A stretch of DNA of 42,961 bases from Acidobacteriota bacterium. GTDB taxonomy: Bacteria > Acidobacteriota > Terriglobia > Bryobacterales > Bryobacteraceae. The notes beneath the pieces were generated by a model. The model did not search any database. It saw only the letters and a list, made by a program, of their open reading frames with translations, and was not told the origin of the DNA. The stretch is from assembly GCA_947470805.1 (NCBI GenBank), contig CANIVU010000078.1, positions 1 through 42,961 of the forward strand, in the 5' to 3' direction. Numbering within the stretch: position 1 is the first letter of the stretch; each line of letters begins with the position of its first letter. A program made the position numbers and the translations under genes. This document shows positions 27,223 through 35,577 of this stretch, in pieces.

Positions 27223-27371
27223 ATTCCACTATTGCACAACCGACAAACGGTCGCAAGGTTCCGCGGCAGCGTGAATTCTTCCGGGCAAGGCAAGTTTTTG
27301 TACCACATCCGTATCCTGCTGAGTCATAATGAAAGCCTAAATCCACTGTGTAAACTCTTGGGAGTCAATCG
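27223..27371. promoter_or_regulatory. divergent control region between GH6-like gene and exopolysaccharide operon
   Basis: 149 bases between two start codons. It contains a small hairpin (ACCG-ACAAA-CGGT, 27239-27251) and a -10-like CATAAT at 27325-27330 without a well-spaced -35 hexamer. GGGAG at 27360-27364 is the ribosome site of the operon's first gene. Confidence 0.4.
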
Positions 27372-29126
27372 TTGTCAATGATTAGGACTGGATTCTCTGC
27401 GCTCGATAATCTCACTGGGGGACTCTCTGAGAGGCAGGGGTATTTAGTTTACGGCAATGCCCAGGAAGCAAAGAGCGCACTTGCCCTTGCGTTCCTGGCC
27501 AGTGGTGTTGCCAACGGAGAGTCCGTTGCCCTCGTTACGGATCGCCCGGTTGAGGCCGTCCTGGAAGAGGGGCGAGGATATGGGTTCGATCTATCCGACG
27601 CCATCCTGTCCGGTAAGCTGCAGTGTTTTGAGTATCCGGAAGCCGTTGCGATGCACTCGATGCAATTACTGGATGACAGTTGCATCATGGACGAGTTCCA
27701 GAAACTGGCGGGCCCCAATGGAATTCAACGGCTTGTGTTCGATCCGGTCACGCCGCTTCTGAACACCCCCAATCCCGGCGCCTCGGCGAAACGCTTCCAC
27801 GCCATCATTTCATCGGTTTCCAGGATGGGGGCGACGGCGATCTACCTTGTCGATGCGTCGGGAATCGGTGACAACGCGCCCTCCGTTAGGGAAATGGCCC
27901 ACGGCGTGATGAGGCTCGATGCGGAGGGCTTGAGTTCGGGAAAGATCGTATTCGAGCGATGGCCGGAAGGACCTTCGAGGGAATCTCTCGATTTCGGAAT
28001 CGTCGCCGGTGTCGGGCTTGTGTCGTTGAACCGTTTGCCTAATGGGTCGGCTGCGGCGCATGGCCAAGACAGGAGTCGCTCGGATCTGCACTTTTCGCCA
28101 TTCCAAATCCCCTCGACGCGTGTTTCCTCCGTCGGCTCACTGGCGCCTTCTCTCGGCGCACCGGCCCCGCGCGAATTGCCGCCGGGATTTTCGCCTAATT
28201 TGCTGGCGAGCCCAGCGCCGGTCCCGAGTATGCCAGTCGTGGGCGACAGGGCACAGCAACTGCCTGGGATTCTGGTGATTCATCCCGATAGCGCCCTTCG
28301 CGCCGTCCTGGTCGCCAGCCTGTCGCCGAATTACCGTGTCAGCGAGGCCCATGGTGTCGCCTCGGGAATGGCGATGCTGTCCGGTGACTTACCCGACGTT
28401 TTGGTGATGTCGAACGACATGGCTGGCGCATGTGGGGGCGCGCTGGCATTTAAGTTTCGCCAGTCCAGCTACAACATGCCCGTGATTGTCGTGGGATCGC
28501 GAGTCAGGCGGACCGCCGACAAGGTTAAGTTTCTCCGCGCCGGCGTCGACGTGGTCTTCGATTATCCAGTCGATTTGCCGCTCTTGAACTTAACCGTTGA
28601 CAATCTTTTGAGGCGAGTGGGCCGGCTCGACGGCCCGCTGCACCCGGAAAGTGAACCTCCGCAGTTTCAGAAACGCGCGATTGCCTCCTGCACCACGGAT
28701 TTGGATTTGTTTTGCGAGCGGGTTGCCGAAGGGTATGCCAGACCTGAACCGGCCGATTCTCCGCCGATGTTCACTCTGCGCCTGCCTTCAGCCAGCCCGA
28801 TGGTGGAAGAGTTATCTTCGACGGTCCTGCTCACGGTCCGAGCTTCGGACTTGGTCTATGTGGGAACCCGCGGAGTAGCCGTTTTTCTGGCTGATTCGAC
28901 AGAAAGGCTTGCGTTTCTATCGCGGTTAAACCTTTCTTGGACCGGGGCGGTGACGCCGCGTGTGGATCATCTCAGAATTAGCGGTCAGGGCAACCTTCGG
29001 GTGCAGTTGCGCCAGTTCGTATGCGATTCAATCGGACAGTCGTTTCCTCAATCCGGCGGCGACGGACTGAACAACAAATCTTTTGAAGCGGTGGCGGCCG
29101 GCCACCAGTCAGACCGTTCGGAGTAG
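27372..29126 (+). CDS. BcsE-like c-di-GMP receptor: inactive KaiC-like domain, pseudo-receiver, degenerate GGDEF
   Basis: A cytoplasmic 584-residue protein (TTG start with GGGAG seven bases before; ATG 27378 is the alternative). Residues about 1-225 are a KaiC/RecA-like domain (TGFSALDNLTGGL) whose Walker A is degenerate (GNAQEAKS, 28-35). A Pro-rich linker follows, then a receiver-like domain (about 315-440: ILVIHPDSALRAVLVASLSP) in which Ser replaces the phospho-Asp (DVLVMSNDMAG). The last 130 residues resemble GGDEF: RASD at 490-493 matches the inhibitory-site RxxD that binds c-di-GMP, while the GGDEF position reads GTRGV, so no cyclase activity is expected. This three-domain order is that of BcsE, which stimulates cellulose export. 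Role inferred: c-di-GMP-dependent activation of the adjacent synthase. Overall similarity is low. Confidence 0.72.
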   Translation: MSMIRTGFSALDNLTGGLSERQGYLVYGNAQEAKSALALAFLASGVANGESVALVTDRPVEAVLEEGRGYGFDLSDAILSGKLQCFEYPEAVAMHSMQLLDDSCIMDEFQKLAGPNGIQRLVFDPVTPLLNTPNPGASAKRFHAIISSVSRMGATAIYLVDASGIGDNAPSVREMAHGVMRLDAEGLSSGKIVFERWPEGPSRESLDFGIVAGVGLVSLNRLPNGSAAAHGQDRSRSDLHFSPFQIPSTRVSSVGSLAPSLGAPAPRELPPGFSPNLLASPAPVPSMPVVGDRAQQLPGILVIHPDSALRAVLVASLSPNYRVSEAHGVASGMAMLSGDLPDVLVMSNDMAGACGGALAFKFRQSSYNMPVIVVGSRVRRTADKVKFLRAGVDVVFDYPVDLPLLNLTVDNLLRRVGRLDGPLHPESEPPQFQKRAIASCTTDLDLFCERVAEGYARPEPADSPPMFTLRLPSASPMVEELSSTVLLTVRASDLVYVGTRGVAVFLADSTERLAFLSRLNLSWTGAVTPRVDHLRISGQGNLRVQLRQFVCDSIGQSFPQSGGDGLNNKSFEAVAAGHQSDRSE

Positions 29127-29130
29127 CGTG

Positions 29131-32100
29131 ATGTTCCCAGACTCGTTTCCCCTTTCATATTTAGCGACTGGTTTCCGTGAATTACTAGTGCGCGTTGCCG
29201 GCGTCCCGAGAAGGGCAGGCCGCGCCACAGCTGTGGCGATGCTGGCACTGCTTCTAGTGCCTGTGCCACACCTTTACGGGCAAGACGGACTGCCCAAGGC
29301 GCTCGAATTGTATCGGAGCGGAAATTATCGGGCCGCCGAAGCCATCTTTCGAGAGATCCTAAATAAAGAGCCGCGCAACATCACCATTCGCAAGATGCTT
29401 GCCGATTGTCTGGTGCAGGATAACCGGCTGGAGGAGGCCAAACAGGTGTACCGGCAGGTCCTGAGGCTCGCTCCTGGAGACCCGGATGCCAGGCGCGTGC
29501 TGACACCTGAGCCCGCTGCTCCGCCGCCTCCCAAGCCCGCGGCACCCAAGGGCAGTTCCGAGTCGATCGAGCGCGTCCGCACCGGTGGGGATATCGAGCG
29601 CGCTGAACGGGCAGCACAGGCAGGCCGACTAACGGAAGCGGCGGCGCTGCTCGAATCGATTCAAAAACGATTCCCGGAAATGATCCTGCCCCAGCAGCGG
29701 TTAGCGGAGATCTACACCCGGACCAAAGATTACACATTGGCCGCTGAAATCTACTCACGGTTGGGGAGCAAACCCGGCGCCTCACCTGATTTCTATGAGC
29801 GGGCGGGGCAGAATTACGCCTGGGCGGAGAACTATGAGCAGGCGGCACGCTATTACCTCCAGTACCTGACCTCGCGCCCCGGTGACCTTTCCGTGAGCCT
29901 GCAACTGGCAAACGTCCTGCTCTGGTCCAACAATTTAGAACAGGCCGCTGAGCGATACAGGCGGTACCTGGAACGCCGTCCGGACGATTTGGATGCGCAG
30001 GTGAACCTGGGCCACGCACTTCTCTGGTCCAAGCAGTTCGCCCCGGCATTGGAGGTGTTCAATCTTGTCGCGGCCCGGCGGCCGAGGGACCCAGATCTTC
30101 TGCTCTCGATCGCGCAATGCCAGGAACAATTGGGGAATCCTGAGCTGGCCCTTGCTACCTATGCAAAGGTGCTCAATATCAATCCGCGGGATGCATCCGC
30201 CATTGCGGGACGCGACCGGATTGTCGCCAACCAACCGCGTGTGAGCGGATTTGCCAGCCTGGAGCGCGAAGATTACAAGGCCGCCGCACAGTTTTTTGCT
30301 TCCTACCTGGAGAAGCATCCCGATAACACAGAGACGATCCTGCAGTTGGCGCGCGTACTTTCGTGGGGTAGGCAATACACCGAATCGACGAAGTATTACG
30401 ATCGCTATCTGCAAAAGGTCCCGAGTGATAAAACTGCCTTGCGTGAGCTTGCCAAGATTGAACTGACGATTCCCTCCTTTTCGCGGGCCCGGCAAGACTA
30501 CGAGCTACTCGTCTCCGATCCCAGAGCTACGGTGGAAGATCACGAGGGCCTGGTTCACGGGTATGTTTGGGACAAGAAACTCCGCGCTGCTCAACCCTTC
30601 GCCAAGAAGCTGCTGGAAATCGATCCTGGCAATGAAGTAGCTACCGATGCTATTCGAACGTTCGAGACGCAAGAGAAAGCGGAGGCGATCGACAAGGCGC
30701 GCGTGTTTACCGCCGCCGGCCGCTACACCGACGCTTTGGCCGCCTACAAGACATACACCGCCAAATATGGCTCGTCGCAGGAAATTGAACTGGCGACGTG
30801 TCGCCTGTTGAGCTTCAACAAACAGTATGAAGATGCCGTAGATAAGTATCAAGTTTATCTGCGCACTTACCCTCAGGACCAGCAGGCACAACTCGAACTG
30901 GCCGATAACCTTAAGTGGGCCGGGGATTACTCGCTGGCCGAAGCGCGCTACCGCGCGGTGCTGCGGAAAGGTGTCAACGAACCTCGGGCCTTACTCGGGC
31001 TCGCCCAGATTCTCGATTACCGGGGCGCCGATCCGTTCCGCTTAGTCAATGCTTATAAAATGGTGCTCGAGGGCGACGCCAACAACGCGGTGGCACGAGA
31101 GCGCCTGGAGCGACTCAGCCCCGAGGTCTCGCCCTCCCTCGCCGTCCGCCAGCGAAGTTTTTCCGATTCGGACAACTTCGGGCGCTCGCAGACTTCGCTT
31201 GAAGCGAGCTTCCCCATGCGCGACGGATTGCGGGTGTCTCCCTATATCAACTACGACTACTTCAGCCAACAACGCCAAATTGGCGGCACCGCCTGCGGTT
31301 CCACCAGCGGACTCGTCGACACCCGGCTGATTGCTCTCAGTAACCGAATCTGCTCCGCTCAAGGTACGTCCCGCGGTGCGGGTGCCGGCGTACGAATTGA
31401 CCTGGCGCCGGTTCAACAGTTTTCGTTCAGCGCACAGGCCGGCCAAACTAAATTCGACAATACTCGCTCGTTCCTGGAAGCCCGCGGCGAACTGAACATT
31501 CGAGCGGGACGGGATCGGCTTGTCACAGCAAGTTACACGCGCCGGATCGCCGCGTACGACCTAAACACGATCGCCAGCATGTTTGCTGGGGTCTACGGCC
31601 AGACTGCCTACCTGAGCTATCAGCAACCCATGAGCGCCAAGTGGCGCCTGTGGCTGGGCGCGGGCGCTGCCCGCTATTCGCGCGGTGATAACAATGTGTC
31701 GCCAGTGAACACCCAGCGCATGCTCTCCGCGCGGGCGGAGTATGCGGTGCTGCCCGAGCTTACGGCAGGTTACTTCGTACGGGCCACTACATTTTCGAAT
31801 CCATCGCCAATCTACTTCAGCCCCTCCTATTACGGTACGTACGGGCTGTCTTATAACTGGAATAAACCGATTTCGCCCAATCTCCGGCTGTCTGCTGTTG
31901 GCGAGCTCGGCTACGGACGCATCGACCGCCATAACATGGCCGGCGTGAACGTTGTGGAGGCCGTGATATACCCGTCTCTGATCTGGCGAGTGAATCCGAG
32001 TATGGATCTTCGTCTTGGATATCGCTTTGGCCGGGGAGCGACCAGCTCTTTCGGATCGCCAGCGTACACCACGGGAGTGTTCGATTTCGGTGTACAGAAC

Positions 32101-32154
32101 TACTTCATGGATCAACCCCGACGAGTCGACCCGGCGCGGATCGACATTCGTTAG
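29131..32154 (+). CDS. TPR + outer-membrane beta-barrel exopolysaccharide exporter (BcsC/PgaA/PelB-like)
   Basis: 1007 residues. ATG 29131 has GGAG seven bases before it and gives an extended signal region (hydrophobic ATAVAMLALLLVPVPHLYGQ about 35-55). Residues about 55-670 are consecutive TPR units, for example ALELYRSGNYRAAEAIFREI, ERYRRYLERRPDDLDAQVNL and AEARYRAVLRKGVNEPRALL. The last about 330 residues are alternating aromatic strands (RVSPYINYDYFSQQ, LVTASYTRRIAAYDLN, DLRLGYRFG), ending FDFGVQNYF and a short tail: a barrel of about 16 strands. This layout, periplasmic TPR scaffold plus outer-membrane pore, is that of the exporters of cellulose, poly-GlcNAc and Pel. It lies 4 bases after the BcsE-like gene and 12 before the synthase. 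Confidence 0.85.
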   Translation: MFPDSFPLSYLATGFRELLVRVAGVPRRAGRATAVAMLALLLVPVPHLYGQDGLPKALELYRSGNYRAAEAIFREILNKEPRNITIRKMLADCLVQDNRLEEAKQVYRQVLRLAPGDPDARRVLTPEPAAPPPPKPAAPKGSSESIERVRTGGDIERAERAAQAGRLTEAAALLESIQKRFPEMILPQQRLAEIYTRTKDYTLAAEIYSRLGSKPGASPDFYERAGQNYAWAENYEQAARYYLQYLTSRPGDLSVSLQLANVLLWSNNLEQAAERYRRYLERRPDDLDAQVNLGHALLWSKQFAPALEVFNLVAARRPRDPDLLLSIAQCQEQLGNPELALATYAKVLNINPRDASAIAGRDRIVANQPRVSGFASLEREDYKAAAQFFASYLEKHPDNTETILQLARVLSWGRQYTESTKYYDRYLQKVPSDKTALRELAKIELTIPSFSRARQDYELLVSDPRATVEDHEGLVHGYVWDKKLRAAQPFAKKLLEIDPGNEVATDAIRTFETQEKAEAIDKARVFTAAGRYTDALAAYKTYTAKYGSSQEIELATCRLLSFNKQYEDAVDKYQVYLRTYPQDQQAQLELADNLKWAGDYSLAEARYRAVLRKGVNEPRALLGLAQILDYRGADPFRLVNAYKMVLEGDANNAVARERLERLSPEVSPSLAVRQRSFSDSDNFGRSQTSLEASFPMRDGLRVSPYINYDYFSQQRQIGGTACGSTSGLVDTRLIALSNRICSAQGTSRGAGAGVRIDLAPVQQFSFSAQAGQTKFDNTRSFLEARGELNIRAGRDRLVTASYTRRIAAYDLNTIASMFAGVYGQTAYLSYQQPMSAKWRLWLGAGAARYSRGDNNVSPVNTQRMLSARAEYAVLPELTAGYFVRATTFSNPSPIYFSPSYYGTYGLSYNWNKPISPNLRLSAVGELGYGRIDRHNMAGVNVVEAVIYPSLIWRVNPSMDLRLGYRFGRGATSSFGSPAYTTGVFDFGVQNYFMDQPRRVDPARIDIR

Positions 32155-32166
32155 AGGAAGCCAGGA

Positions 32167-33477
32167 ATGACTCGACGCCTGCTTCAAGCTCTCGTTCTGT
32201 TCGTCGCCGCATCCGTGTTCGCCCTTGTGTCTGCCTACTGGTATTACAGCGTCGGCCGTCTCGACGCGCAGGACGCCTTGATCCCAATCACTTCAAAGAT
32301 CCTCGTGATCTTTCTCGTGGTTCTGCTTTTGCGCTATCTCCTGGTCGCCTTCGTCGCCGTTCTGAAGCACGTGCAGCATGCCAGCGAGCCGATGGCCCCA
32401 TCCGAGTATTTGCCCATCTCGATCATCTTTCCCGCGTACAACGAGGGTCCCGTTGTCGAGTCGGCGATCCTTTCGGCCATGCGGCAGAACTACCCCAACT
32501 TTGAGGTAATCGTCGTGGACGACGGGTCCACGGATGACACCTACGAAAAGGCGACTCGAATCGCCGCGAACTTCGGTCCAAACCAATTACGCGTGATCAC
32601 GAAGCCGAATGGCGGCAAGGCGAGCGCTCTCAACACCGGCATCGCGCAGGCGCGCGGCGAACTGATTCTCTGTACGGACGCCGATTCCCGGTTGGACGAG
32701 AATGCGCTTATGCGAGCCGCCGCTCATTTCTACGACCCCTATGTCGGCGCCGTTGCCGGCAATGTGAAAGTGGCCAATCGTCTGAATCACCTCACTCGCC
32801 TGCAGGCGCTCGAGTACCTGGAAGGCCTCAACCTGATTCGCTCCGCACAGGGCTATTTCAACCGGGTCACCGTCATTCCCGGGCCGCTTGGCCTTTTCCG
32901 GAAGGAAGCGCTTCTCGAAGTCGGAGCGTATGAGATGGATACGTTCGCGGAGGATTGCGATCTGTCATTGCGTCTGCTGCTGTCTGGATGGGATGTGAAG
33001 TACGAAAGCGACGCCATTGTCTGGACAGAAGCGCCGGAGAGCCTTAGCGCGCTTGTGCTGCAGCGTTATCGCTGGGGGCGTGGCGTACTGCAGGCGATTA
33101 TCAAGAATCGCCGATTTCTTTTCGGGGGCTGCCCGACGGCCGGAACATGGCTGATGTTCTGGTTTTTTGTACTGGACGGCATTGCACTTCCGGCGATGAA
33201 TGTGATTAGCATTGCCTGTTTCCTCTTCGCCGCGGCGGGAGGCAGCATGTCGGTCTTGATCCCGTTGTGGTGGGCGCAACTCACACTTCTGGATGTGATG
33301 ATCGCCATGTTGTGCATTGCGGCGGAGGGCGAACAACTCAGCCTCATACTAACTGCGGTCAGCTATCGGCTTTTCTTCATTCCCTTCGTCGACGTGCTCA
33401 GGTGTCTGACTTGGTTCGACGAGTTGTATGACGTCAAGATGAAGTGGATGCGGTTGGAACGTTTCGGAAGAATTTAA
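32167..33477 (+). CDS. processive family-2 glycosyltransferase, polysaccharide synthase (PgaC-like)
   Basis: A 436-residue inner-membrane enzyme that would join sugar units from a nucleotide sugar and pass the chain across the membrane. Two N-terminal helices (about 5-25 and 42-66) precede the GT2 domain: SIIFPAYNEGPVV, VIVVDDGSTDDT, the metal-binding TDADS (D171, D173), the base motif AEDCD (D263) and the processive-synthase motif QRYRW (299-303). Three or four C-terminal helices follow (about 320-425). Order and length are closest to PgaC/IcaA and hyaluronan-type synthases. No PilZ domain is present, so c-di-GMP control must come from another protein, such as the BcsE-like one. GAGG-like sequence precedes the ATG. 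The sugar made is unknown. Confidence 0.88.
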   Translation: MTRRLLQALVLFVAASVFALVSAYWYYSVGRLDAQDALIPITSKILVIFLVVLLLRYLLVAFVAVLKHVQHASEPMAPSEYLPISIIFPAYNEGPVVESAILSAMRQNYPNFEVIVVDDGSTDDTYEKATRIAANFGPNQLRVITKPNGGKASALNTGIAQARGELILCTDADSRLDENALMRAAAHFYDPYVGAVAGNVKVANRLNHLTRLQALEYLEGLNLIRSAQGYFNRVTVIPGPLGLFRKEALLEVGAYEMDTFAEDCDLSLRLLLSGWDVKYESDAIVWTEAPESLSALVLQRYRWGRGVLQAIIKNRRFLFGGCPTAGTWLMFWFFVLDGIALPAMNVISIACFLFAAAGGSMSVLIPLWWAQLTLLDVMIAMLCIAAEGEQLSLILTAVSYRLFFIPFVDVLRCLTWFDELYDVKMKWMRLERFGRI

Positions 33478-33493
33478 GAGGTTAGCACCCACT

Positions 33494-33703
33494 ATGGAAA
33501 TTGAATTATATTCCCTGCTCTCGACCGTCATCGTATTTGTTTTCCTGTTCACCGTAATTTTCGCCATCTATTGCTATATCGCGTTCCGCGTCCGGCAACG
33601 GGCCAGCCTGCGGCACTCCTCCATAAACTCGCCGGCCCCGACGGCTCTGGCCCTGGAGGAGCCAAAGTTTTTTAAGCCGCTCTATCCTAAGCAGCTAAAA
33701 TGA
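33494..33703 (+). CDS. small single-pass membrane protein (PgaD position)
   Basis: A 69-residue protein with one strong membrane helix (about 8-31, STVIVFVFLFTVIFAIYCYI), a basic cytoplasmic stretch (RVRQRASLR) and a Pro-rich tail. I recognise no family. It lies 16 bases after the synthase and overlaps the next gene by four bases (ATGA). In the pga and ica loci a small membrane protein (PgaD/IcaD) in the same place is needed by the synthase and helps sense c-di-GMP; those have two helices, so an equivalent role here is only suggested by position. Confidence 0.75.
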   Translation: MEIELYSLLSTVIVFVFLFTVIFAIYCYIAFRVRQRASLRHSSINSPAPTALALEEPKFFKPLYPKQLK

Positions 33704-35577
33704 AGACACCAATACGAAAACTGGCTTCTCGCCGGACTTCTCGCTTCGGCGCGTGGTTCGCGTTCAGCTTACTCGTTGCCGTTGGTTTGCAGGCCGTGAT
33801 CTACTTCGCCATTCTGGAAAAGACAGTCGGTCCGGTTCGTAATTTGCCGCGGCTGTTCCGGAACAAATCAGTGGCCAGCGTGGTGTTGCTGAAAAGCGGA
33901 AACAGCGCGCTGTTGAGCAATCCGAACCCCGAAGATTATTTTGACGTCGTGAGGCAATGGGAAATAGCGCTTGCTGAAGCCGGTATCCCGTTCCGGGTGA
34001 TCGGCGATGACGATCTCGTCCCCGAGGTTGCCTCCGATTCGAGCGTTCTCGTGCTTCCCATGGCCGTCTGCCTTTCGGATACACAGCGGAAGGCCATTCA
34101 GTCTCTCGCCAAAGCGGGAATGGGTATCGTCGCTTCCGGTGCCCTAGGGGCCCGAGATGCCACATGCGTGTGGCGCGGATGGGATTTTCTGACCACTTTC
34201 GCAGGGGTTCGCAATCCCGAAACGGCGCCGGTTACTCACGGTGCCTCCGCAGTTTTTCGCGGCGGCCAGTATTTTTCTGAAGTAGTGCCGGCTGGATTCC
34301 GAATTGAATTGCCTCCGCAGGAACTTGTCTTCGGTACAGTTCGCGCTCCCGATGTTTACCGCAGTGACGGGAAATTGAATCCGTTTGGAGACAAATCGCC
34401 TGAGGACGTAGCCTTGGCTTCGCACGGCACCTATCATGGGACTCGCATGGTGTGGCTCGGCTTCAGGGAGACCCTTACCGAAGGAAGCGATCGGGATCAG
34501 CGCGCCGCTCTGAGTCAATACATGGTGAACTCGGTTCGCTGGGTGGGCAGGCAGGCGATTGCCACATTCGGAAATTGGCCAAACCACAGCCGGGCCGCGG
34601 TGCTGATCGCGGAGACAATCGACAGTCCGGATTCCGCCATCCCGGCCGCGAAGGTTTTGCGGCAGGAGCGGGTATCCGCCACCTATTTGCTACCCGCGTC
34701 CAAGGTAGTGGGCGCCTCGGCGGGGTGGCGGCGCCTGATGGAAGGCGGAGAGATCGCCTCCGGCGGTGACACAACCGACGCGTTTGCGGAGCAGGACGTA
34801 GAGACTCAGACGGCACGGCTTGTCACTGCGCGCTCCAAGCTGGAACGCCTTGCGTCGGCCCCGATCCTTGGCTTCGATCCGCCGCAGCAGGTTTGGGATT
34901 CGGCTACGGTCGACGCAGTCCGCAATGCTGGCTACTCCTATTATTTGGACCGCGCTGAGTATCAGCGGGCCGTTCCCCAAATCATTGTGAAGAATCGGGA
35001 GACCAAGTGGTTCCTTCCGCCCCGTCAGGTTGAAGTGGCTCGGGTCAGCGTGTCCGGAACAACCGACATGGAAATGATCGCCCGATACCGGCGTCCGGGC
35101 GCTCTGGGTGACGATCTTGCAGATGGATTTGTTCGGGACTTCCGGTTGACGGAATTCGTGGATGGTCTCTACACGCTGTCGTTTCGCAGCGATTTACTGG
35201 GCGCTCCAGAAAATACGCACATCTTGAGGGCTGTCGTAAAGACGATGAAGGGCGACCGGGCCTGGATTGCGTCCGGCGAGCAGATCACCGCATGGTGGTC
35301 GCAACGCGAGAAGGTGAAGCTGGAGAGCCAGCTCATCTCACCGAGCCGTATTCGAATCGCCATTACGAACCGGAGTAACCGTCCGATGCAGAACGCAAGC
35401 GTCTATGTGTACCTGCCTCGTCGACCAAAGATCGTACGCCTAATCCCCCTCATGCTGGACCGGATGGCCTCCCGCCTCGAAATGGTGATCGGCGGCGACG
35501 ATGTTCTTAGGTTGGAGTTCCCCGAGTTGAAGCCCGAGTCGAGTTACGTCGGCTTAATCGTTTTTGATGAGGAGTGA
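33700..35577 (+). CDS. membrane-anchored protein with amidotransferase-like and inactive NodB-like domains
   Basis: 625 residues. An N-terminal membrane helix (about 18-38) anchors a periplasmic protein. Residues about 55-295 look like a class I glutamine-amidotransferase-type fold (VLPMAVCLSDTQRKAIQSLA, GMGIVASGALGA, TRMVWLGFRE) without a clear catalytic triad. Residues about 298-440 follow the polysaccharide-deacetylase (NodB) pattern: RAAVLIAETIDSPDSAIPAA, VSATYLLPASKVVG, EIASGGDTTDAF (351-362), LGFDPPQQVWDSATVDAVRN. The metal-binding histidines of the SHxxxH motif are replaced (GGDTT), so deacetylation is unlikely. A C-terminal beta domain (about 480-625) may bind carbohydrate. Probably a periplasmic polymer-handling scaffold comparable to the deacetylase half of PgaB or PelA. 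Overlaps both neighbours. Confidence 0.65.
   Translation: MKTPIRKLASRRTSRFGAWFAFSLLVAVGLQAVIYFAILEKTVGPVRNLPRLFRNKSVASVVLLKSGNSALLSNPNPEDYFDVVRQWEIALAEAGIPFRVIGDDDLVPEVASDSSVLVLPMAVCLSDTQRKAIQSLAKAGMGIVASGALGARDATCVWRGWDFLTTFAGVRNPETAPVTHGASAVFRGGQYFSEVVPAGFRIELPPQELVFGTVRAPDVYRSDGKLNPFGDKSPEDVALASHGTYHGTRMVWLGFRETLTEGSDRDQRAALSQYMVNSVRWVGRQAIATFGNWPNHSRAAVLIAETIDSPDSAIPAAKVLRQERVSATYLLPASKVVGASAGWRRLMEGGEIASGGDTTDAFAEQDVETQTARLVTARSKLERLASAPILGFDPPQQVWDSATVDAVRNAGYSYYLDRAEYQRAVPQIIVKNRETKWFLPPRQVEVARVSVSGTTDMEMIARYRRPGALGDDLADGFVRDFRLTEFVDGLYTLSFRSDLLGAPENTHILRAVVKTMKGDRAWIASGEQITAWWSQREKVKLESQLISPSRIRIAITNRSNRPMQNASVYVYLPRRPKIVRLIPLMLDRMASRLEMVIGGDDVLRLEFPELKPESSYVGLIVFDEE

Noticed and set aside
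27235-27300. A possible c-di-GMP (GEMM) riboswitch before the BcsE-like gene, suggested by ACCGACAAACGGT followed by CGCAAGG
   Set aside because: The similarity to the GACGCAAAG core is partial, the GNRA loop is missing and no second long helix with its receptor can be drawn. A covariance-model search would settle it.
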